From NCBI GenBank assembly GCA_002794735.1, contig NBAZ01000010.1:1-64000 (forward strand): a DNA stretch of 64,000 nucleotides, in the 5' to 3' direction. Source of the stretch: Pyrrhoderma lamaoense (Eukaryota > Basidiomycota > Agaricomycetes > Hymenochaetales > Hymenochaetaceae). The translations under genes were made by a program, and so were the position numbers. How positions within the stretch are numbered: the stretch's first letter is position 1; each line of letters begins with the position of its first letter. Positions 21,317 through 32,110 of this stretch are shown here, one piece after another. The notes below the pieces were generated by a model, which did no database searches, was not told where the DNA came from, and saw only the letters and a program-made list of their open reading frames with translations.

Positions 21317-22396
21317 ATGGATCGGGAATATCATAACCGTATCTGCAGCAAGTCTTTCAAAGGCAATTTTTATGCAGATAGTATATACTTTCTTGCTGTT
21401 GAAAAGAGGTGTTCATATGGAACTGAGGAGCGCTTCGCACTGCTTCTAACACATGACCAAGATGTTAGAAAAGTTATGTACTTTGATCATGAAAGAAGAC
21501 CTGCAGGAAAATTGCCTGTGTTTGTGAATGCAAGACAATTGTTCATCGATAAGCAGATGAAGGTATTCGCAGCTACCGAACTACCGAGAGGTCCAAGTAT
21601 CAATGGTATTAGTAGGAATAGAAAGTTCGTTTTTCTAGAGTTGTATGTCAAAACAGAGGATTTTGTATGGAAGAGCTTAACTGCCCAGGCAAGTGAGGAG
21701 ATGAGAAAGATTCAGACTCAAGGAAATAGTGCGAGAGGATACTTGTGGCTCACATATGTTTGTGCAAAGTATTATCGGATACTACACCCCGAACTGAAAT
21801 CCTTCAAATACGAAGATTCTCTTGCGAAAAGATCATTTTTCGTATTTTGTGCATTTAAAGCACTAAAAGTGGGTATTGATGAAAAAGGATTAGTGAAATT
21901 TTATGTTTGTGAAAACCCAAGGGCGCTTTCAGAATATAATGGATTCTTCCCTTCAGCTATCAGATACATGGAGTCCCACCCAGGTTCAACATCTAGCAAT
22001 GCAGAGCTAGTTCCAAGGCCTTCTCCAATCCCAAAGTACACACAAAATAAAGCTGGTGAAGGAGCGGCAAGCAAACTAAAGCAAGCTGTAACTAAGGTCA
22101 AAACGGCGATACCAAGTAGATCTGATCAAAATCCTGGATTAGCAGATAGCATCGCACTATCCTCACAATACATGTCATGGCAGATGAAGGTGATACAGGA
22201 GCAGGAACAAGCGGAAGCAGCTAATACTGTTCAAGTAGCTTCCACTCCAGCAAGTGCAGTGCCAGTGCAAGCCACTGCTAGTAGTAGCGGCACTAATAAT
22301 AATACGGGCACTAGGACTAACAATCACAGTCAAAATACTTCACACAGAAGCCGTAACGTAACAACAACAAACGTAGTGAGAAAAAATCAACGATGA
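21317..22396 (+). CDS. tandem orphan family, copy 2
   Basis: An intronless 359-residue frame from ATG 21317. It is clearly homologous to copy 3, with more than half the residues identical by eye through the core. Conserved blocks in order are IYFLAVEK (about residue 24), RFALLLTHDQD and KVMYFDHERRPAG (about 45-70), KFVFLELYVKTEDFVWKSL, YLWLTYVCAKYYRILHPEL, EYNGFFPSAIRYMESHPGS and LKQAVTKVKTAIPS. The tail is Thr/Ser/Asn-rich low complexity and ends basic. No signal peptide or transmembrane segment is seen, and I recognise no known domain. The conserved D-H-E-R and aromatic positions suggest a folded N-terminal domain of about 200 residues followed by a disordered tail. Confidence 0.75.
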   Translation: MDREYHNRICSKSFKGNFYADSIYFLAVEKRCSYGTEERFALLLTHDQDVRKVMYFDHERRPAGKLPVFVNARQLFIDKQMKVFAATELPRGPSINGISRNRKFVFLELYVKTEDFVWKSLTAQASEEMRKIQTQGNSARGYLWLTYVCAKYYRILHPELKSFKYEDSLAKRSFFVFCAFKALKVGIDEKGLVKFYVCENPRALSEYNGFFPSAIRYMESHPGSTSSNAELVPRPSPIPKYTQNKAGEGAASKLKQAVTKVKTAIPSRSDQNPGLADSIALSSQYMSWQMKVIQEQEQAEAANTVQVASTPASAVPVQATASSSGTNNNTGTRTNNHSQNTSHRSRNVTTTNVVRKNQR

Positions 22397-22964
22397 TAAA
22401 ATATAGCACGATACATATTAATGGAGTAAGGCTTAATCTAGCATTAAAGAGAGAACTATAAATTAGTAAATTTGTTGTAAATTTGATTGTACATCCGAAC
22501 CGTGTCACCGTATTCGGCCAAATTATGCATATTTCCACGCACTATGCGTTACAATACCAAATCAATATGAAAGTTCCGATTTAAAGATTATGATTAGATT
22601 TTACAAGGGAACAGTGACTACTTCGTAGCTAGAAGTTTGCCAAATTACAATGACAAATCTACGAAACTCGTTTGGATACTAGGGTATTAACTAGCTTATG
22701 AGCTCTTAACAGTGAAAATATAAGTACAAGCCTGTACTCAAATTAGATGTTTTCCGGATGCTATTTTTAAATCACAACTTTGCTTGATACTCTGGGTAAA
22801 CAGGGTTGCGAGAGTCTGATATCAATTTCAGTTTAATCTATCATAATTACCTATAATAAAGCTTATATGGTACTTTATTTAGCTAGCAAACGTGTATGCA
22901 AAATCGAATCAATAAAGGTTTATAAACTAGGAGCTTGGCCGGTATCATATCAATTAACACCACT
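22397..22964. other. intergenic, promoter region of family copy 3
   Basis: AT-rich spacer with no gene. The open frame of copy 3 extends ten codons upstream of its ATG but without another ATG. Confidence 0.4.
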
Positions 22965-24140
22965 ATGTCGCAGACGACGGCAGCATCTCCTTCAAGTTCA
23001 AGACGCCCTAGATTCTTGAAATATGAAACTTCTGACCTTCCAATGAGTGAATTAGAGTATGACTATCACCGATACTCGAGTGGTAATCCTTTCGATGGTA
23101 TTTTTATGAAAGATAGGATATACTTCCTCGCTATCGAGAAGACACACTCATTTGGTGTCGAGAACCGTTTCGCACTCATACTAACACATGATAAGGATCC
23201 TAAAAAGGTCATGTACTTTGACCACGAAAGAAGACCAGCAGGACCTTTACTTAAGTTCATAGATTTAAATGCTATATGCACACAAAAGAATATGAAGGTG
23301 GTAGGCGTTGCTGAACTATCGGGGGGTCCAAGTATCGACGGTTATGGTAGGGACAGAAGTTTTGTTTTCTTAGAATTGTTTGTCAAAACGGATGATTTTG
23401 CGTGGAAAAGCTTAACATTCCAGGCGAATGAAGAGATGAAAAAAATTAAATCTCAAGGAGATAATACGAGGAGATATTTGTGGTTTCCATATGTTTGTGC
23501 AAAGTACTATCAGATACTGCATCCTGAACTAACGTCTCTTAAATACGGAGAGTATCTTAAAAAGAGTTCGTATTATGTGTACTGTGCTTATTGTGCACTA
23601 AAGGCTAGTATGAGAGTGAGAAGACCATTGAAATCCAATCTATATGAGTCCCACATGGCACTTGAAGAGTATAATGGACTCATACCTTCCGTCATCAAAA
23701 TTATGGAGTCGCACCCAGGTTCAGGAAGAAGCAACGCAGAGCTTGTTCCAAAAAGCACACCGTTACCGAAGTACACACAAGAGCCAGCTGGCGAGGGATC
23801 GGCAAACAAACTCAAACAGGCTGTGACTAAAGTCAAATCGGCGATACCAAGTAAACCTGATCCAAACTCCGGATTGGTAGACAGTATTGCGCTATCCTCA
23901 ATTTACATGAAGAAACATACGAAGATAATACAGGAGCAGGAACAAGCGGGAAGGTCCCCAGCTGGTACTGTGCACGCAGTTACCACGCCAGCAAGTGCAG
24001 GGCCAGTGCAAGCTACCGCTAGTAGTAGCAGTACTAGTAACAATACTGGCGCCAATACTAATAATAACAATCAAAACAGACCACGCCGAAGACGTAACGT
24101 AGCGACAACAAGTGTTGTAAGAACGAATCAAATTGGATAG
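22965..24140 (+). CDS. tandem orphan family, copy 3
   Basis: An intronless frame from the first ATG (22965) to TAG 24138-24140 gives 391 residues. It has a longer Ser-rich N-terminus than copy 2 (MSQTTAASPSSSRRPRF) and then the family core: IYFLAIEKTHSFG, RFALILTHDKD, KVMYFDHERRPAGP, FVFLELFVKTDDFAWKSL, YVCAKYYQILHPEL, EYNGLIPSVIKIMESHPGS. The C-terminus is low complexity (NNTGANTNNNNQN) and ends in an Arg cluster (PRRRRNV) that could be a nuclear-targeting signal. The three same-strand copies lie within 5 kb, as expected of local duplication. Function unknown. Confidence 0.78.
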   Translation: MSQTTAASPSSSRRPRFLKYETSDLPMSELEYDYHRYSSGNPFDGIFMKDRIYFLAIEKTHSFGVENRFALILTHDKDPKKVMYFDHERRPAGPLLKFIDLNAICTQKNMKVVGVAELSGGPSIDGYGRDRSFVFLELFVKTDDFAWKSLTFQANEEMKKIKSQGDNTRRYLWFPYVCAKYYQILHPELTSLKYGEYLKKSSYYVYCAYCALKASMRVRRPLKSNLYESHMALEEYNGLIPSVIKIMESHPGSGRSNAELVPKSTPLPKYTQEPAGEGSANKLKQAVTKVKSAIPSKPDPNSGLVDSIALSSIYMKKHTKIIQEQEQAGRSPAGTVHAVTTPASAGPVQATASSSSTSNNTGANTNNNNQNRPRRRRNVATTSVVRTNQIG

Positions 24141-24283
24141 AAGTTTCTGTAATTTAGTATATATCCATAGATTAATACGACCTTCCAGTTGAGAAGTATA
24201 TAATACCTATATATCATGACTTATAACCTGTATTTCATCGTTTATAAAGTAGCTTCAAGTTATTCTTTCCGAGGTTAGCCTCA

Positions 24284-24812
24284 TTATCTTCCACAGCACC
24301 ATTCTACATATGCCCCAGACGCAGAACCACTACCAGACGCACAGAATGGTCCATCATTTACTTTCGCGCAAGAGCCAAAAGTGGTCCCGTCCGAAGTCGT
24401 CACGGATTGTACGATCGAATCGCTAATGATCAAGCATCAGATAATCTTGGCTCAAGAAAATATGAAAGAGAATACTACATACGAGCTATCGCAGTGCACG
24501 AACACTCCGTTATTATACTGTCCGCATAAAACTTTTGGGTTCGAGTAAGACGCACGAGCGGGAGATAAAAGGTTGCAGTTACTGGAGAAGACCATCGTTG
24601 CAGACTATAACAGGGACGAGATTGTTTCCATATGTTATGGACTAGATTATTAAATGGTCCTTTTCCTGTTCCTGATGTAAAGAGTTGAGGGTACTTACAG
24701 CAACTTCGCCAACGGCGACCTGTCCACTACTACAAACATTCTTGGTAGGACCACCAGCCTGGACTTGTATCACACTCCATATGCCTAGTAGCAGGAAAGA
24801 CAACACTTTCAT
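24284..24812 (-). CDS. small secreted cysteine-rich protein
   Basis: Three exons splice to a 124-residue product: 24699-24812, 24483-24604 and 24284-24422, with introns of 94 and 60 bp bounded by GTAAGT/TATAG and GTATGT/TTAG. The N-terminus MKVLSFLLLGIWSVIQVQA is a typical signal peptide. The mature part has eight cysteines, the last two adjacent (EWCCGR at the C-terminus), suggesting four disulfides. It is Ser/Gly-rich between cysteines and has no transmembrane helix. All junctions keep one open frame, which supports the model although no exon alone is long. Small secreted cysteine-rich proteins of this size are common candidate effectors or surface proteins in plant- and soil-associated fungi. 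No named family is recognised. Confidence 0.75.
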
Positions 24813-25730
24813 ATTGTTATGTGATAGACGAAAGCCGGAGAAAATTGGGCAAAGAGAGATCAGGAAACGAGTATATAATCATAATTACCAACGCCACGAT
24901 CCATTTCTTAGTACAATCTACCCCAGAGTTTCCAACAAGTTTCATATTGTTTTCTCATATACATGTGGATACCCATTGCAATGCCAGTGTTTCATAGGAT
25001 TGATAAGCTCAGGTGCTGTATAAGAAAGTCTACTATCAGCAAAACTAAGCTTTAGCATGTTGGTAGTTTCATTTCCACGAAGACATGGTTAAATACATGA
25101 AAGACATATTCTTCCTAATCGTTAGTTTTAACCGAACACTAGTCATATTCTCATGTGTATTAGCAGGTAGCAGTATGATGGAAAGACATAAGAATTGGAA
25201 AGACTTACTGACGATACTGAAACGTATAGTCATGCGTGATGCACTAGTCTAACCCTGGCTTGCTAAAAAGCGCAAAGAACTAAAATTATATATCAGATTG
25301 TTTTTCATTTCAGAAGCGATGCAAACTAGTATGTAACTAGAGGTTCATAGGCACACGGCAATGAAGGGGTAGGCCGTCCTTTTCGGATCCTTGTATATAA
25401 CCACGATGATAGCACAGTAAATAAAGGAGCGCGAGCGAAGAGGTAAGAAGAAACTTTATTATTACTGTTATAAAAGCGTATGTTTCTAAGAAATGCACAA
25501 ACAACATGTCTGTCAGATAGTCAAAAAAACAAAAATCAGAGATTAGAATAAATTAATATTCTTTCCGGAACCATGAGTTTTTACGTATAAACTCGGATTA
25601 GGGAGATAGATTGGTTTGTTACGGGTATCGTGATAGTAAGTCCGGTTCAAGTGATCAATAAAACAAGAACAAAAACAAAATTAAAGAATTATCGTTTTTC
25701 AAGAAAACCCAGTCCGATAATGTCTCTCTC
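24813..25730. other. intergenic region
   Basis: Upstream of the small secreted gene and downstream of the Skt5-like gene. No supported gene or RNA seen. Confidence 0.4.
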
Positions 25731-28245
25731 CTACATGATTACACAGTCCTTATCCTCTGCTTTACCAGTTGCTACACCCATATCTGCAAATGTATTATAT
25801 TTCGTCCCCTGATGAGGCTTCGGAGTCGGGGCCGGGGATGCTGAGGGCGAATGAGAAGGAAGAGGGTCACTCTGCACCTTAGGTGATGCACCAGCGCTTT
25901 GGCTTCCACTATGATAAGCGCCAGACGGTATACGACCTCCTCCTCTCCCAAACCCTTGTCCCGGTGCGTTTGAATACCGGTTATAGTGAGCTGGTGGAGG
26001 AGACGAGCTAAGGCTTGGGCTTGGTCCGTCAGTAAGTGAGAAGCGCTGCATCCCAGGCATTTGTTGAGGTTGAGCAGGTCCTGCAGATCCTACAGGCCCT
26101 AGTGAAGGCTGCCTCATTGGGGCTCATGACCATATGAAGGTGGGTATCCAGGTCCAGGGACTGGGGCAGGTACAGGAGTCGACATCTGATGCACCGGAGG
26201 TGCCATTGAGTTTTGCCTAATCACTTCAACTACTTGATTTGCATCCTGTCTAACTCCCGGTCCCATGCCTACTACTCCAATAGCTTCTGCCTTTTGTCTT
26301 GCCTGTGTTCTCTTCCTCACAAGTCGACTCTCTGTTATTTTTTCGTGCTCATCGCGTGACAATCCACCTACACCAAGGGCCTCTAATCTCCCACGTGCAT
26401 CTGCATTTCCTTTGGCTGCGGCCTTTTCATATTGAATCCTTGCTGCATTCAGATCCTTGGGTGTACCGATCCCTACTTCAGAGTAGTATCCTAGAGCGAA
26501 CTCTCCCGCTGCCAAGCCTTTTTTAGCCGCCTTCTCCGCAAAGGTATACGCGAGAGTCTCGTCCTTTGCGAACCCACCGACTCCGCTTTCGTCTCCATCG
26601 GAGCCGCAGAGGAACCACTTCGATAAAGCCATGTCTGCCTCTGCTTCTCCCGCTTGTGATGCTAGACTATAATACTGCACACTCAGCAATGGGTCGAAGA
26701 CACCCACTGGGGGCTCAGCAAACTCATAGCAATGCCCGAGCTTGTACTGTGCAGGTACGCAATGTAAGTATGCAGCCCTCTCCAGATGTTTCCTAGCTTC
26801 AAGTAGCTGCGTGCTTCCATGAGGTATCAAGGGCCCAAAAACGCTGGGAGGAATCTGCAAAGGAGATGGCGCCCCAGGAGGAGTGAACTCTCCAAGTAAA
26901 AGTAATGCGTATACGTAAGCGGGCTGCGGGGCTTGTACGCTTGCCAACGTAGCCGCCTTATGAACCATACTCACGCCGCGCATATAGTCAATTTGAAGAC
27001 CTAGCTGTCCTTGTATATATGCCATCCCAAGCCTGAAAAGACAGCTTTCATCGTTTTTCTCAGCACCTCGCTCAAAACACTCCCGTGCGTGCTGTACGTC
27101 ACCAAATGCTTCATAGTCTCTTCCAAGCCGATACCATGCAACGCTGTGTCCTGCACGGGCTGCGGCTTCAAATTCACGGAAGGCAACCCGTTGGCTGGGA
27201 GGAATGTACTGCGGGAAAGTACCAGATGCAGTACACTGTGCACGGAGGTAAAGTGCCTCTGCAAGTGGAGGAGAAAGAGACTGTCCCGGGGCAGGTGCAC
27301 CTGGAGCAAGAGAGATGAGTAAAGGGAGCGCAACTTGCACTAATCTTTGTAATGCAGGGTCCGTGATCCGAGCGGGCCCTTGAGGCAGGTCTGTAGAGGA
27401 GGCGGAAACGGATGAAGATGCGGTTGCGCTAGAGCGATTAACAAGAAGGAGAACGTCTCTAATCCACGCAACTTTACTTGGCAAGTCGGCATTAGCTGAT
27501 TGGATAGACGGCAGTGCAGACTCCAAGGCAGGGATAGTCGGTAGAGGAGCTGTCAGTGATGGCTGACCGCCGATACTTTGAGGTAGTCTTGCTGGAGATT
27601 GAACTCGGTTGATCACTTGCGGCGCATATCCCGTAGGCGGCCCTGATGTGCTAACAACACGCTGGCGCCTGTCATCGTAAGGGACATGAGCAGGCGGGTA
27701 AGACGGGGAGACACTGCTATTTGCGCGCTGACGGCGATATCCATCATTTACGGAGAGATGACCAAAAGAGGAAGAAAGACCTCCATCATCAGATATGATC
27801 TGAGGGGTTGGAAGGATCGGGGGACCATAGGCAGGTGCATGAACATTCTGGGGCGGAGCAAACGCGAATCCACCAGGATTATACGCAGGATTTGAGTTGC
27901 TCATATGCATTGTCGAAGGAGGTTGAGGTGGTTGGGGGAAGAGATGCGATTGTAGGCTACCTGCTCATCTAGGTTCCGTGCCATCTAAATTGAGAAAGAG
28001 CTCAGTCAGCAGAAGCGCTAGTGTATGATGAATCAAATAAGAAGAAAGTACGAACGTTTGCTGGCAAATCTGGCTGAAGCCTTTGCGGCCGAGGTGCTAC
28101 AAGGGGTCCGCGAAGTGGGGTTTTGCTTCAGTATCTGGCTGATAATTTGGGGAAGAGGAGGGATTGGAGGAGGAGGAGGGACGTTGTATGCTTGAGCAGA
28201 GTAAGGACGAGGAGGGACAGGAGGAGCAGAGACGTCGACGTTCAT
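25731..28245 (-). CDS. SKT5: Skt5/Chs4-like chitin synthase activator with Sel1 repeats
   Basis: The product resembles Skt5 (Chs4), the prenylated factor that activates and localises class III-type chitin synthase at the cell cortex. The main frame (26114-27910) holds a Pro/Ser-rich N-terminal region and a central run of Sel1-like repeats, for example YRLGRDYEAFGDVQHARECF, YKLGHCYEFAEPP, FALGYYSEVGIGTPKDLN. The last segment (25731-26117) ends KDCVIM, a CaaX farnesylation box as in yeast Skt5. The first segment starts at ATG 28245 with polyproline (PPPPPIPPLP). Three single-base frame breaks separate these parts, each at a run of four G on the plus strand where five would restore the frame: 26119-26122, 28103-28106 and 28149-28152. 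An intron lies about 27980-28050. Its exact splice to the main frame is unresolved. Confidence 0.9.
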
Positions 28246-28814
28246 GCTGAGAGAGGAATATAAGCTTATGAGTGAGAGCCAAATTCGAATGGCAAATCGT
28301 AATAAACTAGCTCACTCTGACTCTCCAGTCTCACAAGGCACAGCAAATCACCATCACATGATTGATTGATTCCCGATAATAATAATTACTCTATAAATAG
28401 ATCGTTATGTAACTTCTCTCTCTTGTTTCGTTCCTGACAAATGATATTCAGGTTTCATGATTTTGTTCACCTCTTGGCCCAAGCAGTAGTCAACTTTCAA
28501 AACGCATATACATCATCCAAATGTAAATGCGAGTTCATACCGAAGGATCCGGATATCAACCTTAATAGTCTTCGTAATCTCATTGATCGGATATGCAATA
28601 TACTAAATATATGATTTCTTCTATGGAAACCTACCTACTAATATTGACTACTGGCAGTTTGTAAAACTTGTCACATATATACGCGATCCATGAGTATCTC
28701 GTTTTATCTGATGATAGACACTTTGCGCGTAGATTTTCCGCTTACAATGGATCATATTACAAATCACTAATTGTACATGTACAAGACAAAACACGTTTAT
28801 CCGAGGATATCTTT
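28246..28814. other. intergenic region between Skt5-like and GCP-like genes
   Basis: Contains the Skt5-like promoter and the 3' flank of the gamma-tubulin-complex-like gene. Nothing coding recognised. Confidence 0.4.
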
Positions 28815-31800
28815 CTATCCTGTATCATACTCCATGCTCAAGCTTGGTCCAACAGCATCTAATCGTAGCATTAGATCCGAAAGCGCTTCCATACCCCCGT
28901 TCCTGATCGTATGCCATCGGTAGTCCTCCCTCGTCTTACCCCATCCATCCCAAACTTCTTCCACCCACGCCGTGTCATCTTTTGAAGTACTTTCAACTAT
29001 TATAAAAAGAAAGATCATTAAAATCAGAAAAAAAAACAATTTGTATGTAAATCAGATTAATAAACTTACCAGAGCACCCCGAGTCTTTGCGTATTTCGCA
29101 TACAGTGCCTCTACTCGAGTCGCAGCACGCGCCTCTTCCTCCGCGCCTACTCCCCGATGCACATTTCCAACAAGGACACAAAATTCTAAAAGTATCTCAA
29201 GCATCGCCCATAATATCTCTCCTGCAACACGTTGAGTACCCCGAAGGAGGCATCCCGCCAAGATCGCATCCAATACCTTTCCGTGGTGACGCATCAAAGA
29301 GTATACATCAGCAAACATGTATTGAATCTTTTCAGAATCAGCTCCCTTTGGCGAAGCAGCAACAGATTCTGCAGCACGTAATCGATCGATAAATGCGTCA
29401 AAATTACCCCCAATCACTGTGTCCGCGACATAGGCAGATAAAGCAGACAGAAACGCCTGTCCCTCAAACCGTAATTGAAGACTGATCACTCGCGACCGGT
29501 GGTATCTCTCAAAGAGCATCCTCGCAGTCGGCCGAGTCACTCGGAAAACTAAACGCATTGCATATTCCACTATATGATTCGCGTCAGTAAAAGGGGGTAC
29601 GAATGAGAATTAAATATATAAAATACCTCTCAAAAGGCGAAGAAGGAACGCAAATACACGCTGGTACTTTGACATAATATCAGTTGTGATCAAACTTCGT
29701 AGCGGACGTGGTGGGCGGTATTCCATGTATAAGAAATCCAGTGCTTCGATTGCTAGTTGACCATCACTTAGTATAGGCATCAATATAAAGAAAAAACGAG
29801 AAACAAACTAACATGTAGGATCCAGCCATTTCTCCTTTCCTGTTCCTGAAGGCAGATCTCGAATCGCAAATCCAAGTCTACTCTCAGCATCATCCCAAAA
29901 CTCATTATCACCAAGTTCCCCTTCATTATGCACATTTTCAATTATTCGAATGTGCTCAATTGAATCCATGATTACTCGTCTTAGATAGAATCCAAGATCA
30001 GATCCACCAGGAGGCCACTGATCACGATCGGTCAACCCAAAACCTAGGCCCACAGCCCACCGCCTCTCTTTCTTGTCCTTTTTATGACTAGGTTCACCCG
30101 TCGTACGTGACTGCACCTCCCGATAATTTGCATTTCGAGCCCGTGTACGGATGGTCACCCCCATCGGATTCTCGAATGCTCCAAGATCTCCCAGCAAAGG
30201 GTCATCATCAGGCTCAGCGTCCGAGAAGAGAGCACCTGCAAGTCGAGCCTTGAAAGCAGGTGAGCCAAGAAGCAGGGTTGATCTCAAAAGAATCAAATGT
30301 GCACGCAAGTGGAGAGGCGTTGAAGGGTAAGGAATAAGCACAACGCACTATGCCCAAGGGCCAGTGCTTGTGCGCGTATAGGGGAAAGGACATATAGAGC
30401 AAGAATAGGGAGAGTTGGGGAGAGAGATGGAAATGTGTTTGGGAAGGATTCAATAAAGGACCGAAGATCAGATATGGGAGAAGGTGCGAGACTAGCTGGT
30501 TCCAAATCGAATAATGCGAATCGCTTTAGTTCTGTCTTGTATTTTCTATTCTCTTCTCGCGGGCTTTCATGTACCGGCAAATTCGACTCTTCTACATGCT
30601 CTTGATTACCAAGAGCACGCATTGTTATTTCTCTATCTGTCCACACCCATTCCAAATGGCGAAATATAGGTAGCTCGATTGAGATGCCCTCTTCTAGTTC
30701 AGGAGATGCTAAGATTCGGATGGACCGTCGTGCACGCACTACAGCTTCTTTTGTTTCTTTATCCATGAAACATGGAAACTCATCAGTCTCAGCCCCATTT
30801 TCATCACCGTCACCCTCATCTTCAAAATCAATCTCATAGATATCTCCTATAGCATTTTCTTGTCCAGCAGCATGCTTCCTCCGAGCTACTGACAGCGTCT
30901 CTTCCAGACCTACTAGACCGATAGATTTCGCTAATGACTGAAAATATGGCCGAGATGCTACGGTAAGGATATAAGAAAAAATACGCCTAACAAAGTAAGG
31001 CGAGCCGCGTTCCGTTTGGTCCAAGAGAGTCTTGTATAGATGGGAGAGGAGAATCGCGGGAGAATTCGCTTTCAAGAATTCTGGTGCATCAAAACAAAGA
31101 GAGAAAAGTGCCCCTAATACTATATTTACTTCGTTTATAGCGATAGCCAGATTGCATAATCCTTGCCCCCTGTCAGATATCTTTCTGTTCGTTTCTTCTC
31201 GCGACCATATTAGTACAGATCTTACTGCATGATAGAATGCGAGGGTCGTTGAGTTCCACCCACCCGACCTACTTTCATATCAGAAGAAGCAGAGTGAAGT
31301 AGCAAGATACGAACCGGCTACCATTCTGAGAAATAAGGTCTTCCAAACGACGATATCGGAATCCAATTTCGAGAAATGTTTCTAAGTAACTACAACTATC
31401 TTAGATATTGTGAATACCGTCTAGACAAAAACACACACACCTGTTGGTAACCGTCTCATCTAAATCATCCACCACAATCTCATCAACGATTTTAGTTAAA
31501 CGAAACATCCTCCTTTCTTCATCCCACTCATGAAGTGGAGATGTGCAGCCTGCAAGCGTTAATTCAAGCGATGAATATAACTCGTCTCGACTCAGGTTTA
31601 ACGTCCTATCTCCGGCCTTGAAATCGCTGCGTGATGCACCCCGGCGGGCAGCAGCGATAATATCGGGAGATTGCTCACTCAAGAGCAATGGCTTAAGTGA
31701 TGTAGGACATGGAGATGAAAATGTGTCCCAGGAGATAATCCGTTTGAACTGAACGAGATATCAGTAACCCAATCAACCTAAGACGCGAATGGGTTTAAGC

Positions 31801-32110
31801 ACAAACAGACTTCGTGATAACCTGCAATAGTCGACTTCTCAACCCAAACTGTATCGTCTACAGCATTTTTATCCTCCGTATGCGAGCATTCCTGTGTGGT
31901 GTGTTCATGTTGTTCTCCCCTATCTTGTAATTTTCTGCTGCGCCGTACACGGGAGAGATGAGAATGTTCAATAGATTGTATAATCGGGTTCTGGGGTTTT
32001 TCTTCTAGTTTAGGTATAGAGAAAAGAGACGATAACTCCGGAAGACTCGGTGGGTCACAGGAGACTGTCAGACTGCTTTCAGAGAGAGGATCTAAAATTG
32101 ATAAATCCAT
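28815..32110 (-). CDS. gamma-tubulin complex component (Spc97/Spc98 family, GCP5/6-like)
   Basis: This is a long multi-exon gene starting at ATG 32110. Exon joins that keep the frame include GTCTGT...TTCAG near 31750-31815, GTGTGT...GATAG near 31395-31440 and a 46-bp intron near 31270. The C-terminal part has the GCP-like pattern FLYMEYRPPRPLRSLITTD then KYQRVFAFLLRLLRVEYAM, followed by helical repeats. This is the gamma-tubulin-binding half in known GCPs, which nucleate microtubules at spindle pole bodies. The acidic insert near residue 330 fits a divergent GCP5/6-type subunit, though assignment within the family is uncertain. Single bases are missing near 30340 (between HSAL and IPYPSTPLHLRAH) and at the CCCC run 29077-29080. 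A further phase problem sits at the intron near 29812. Confidence 0.78.
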
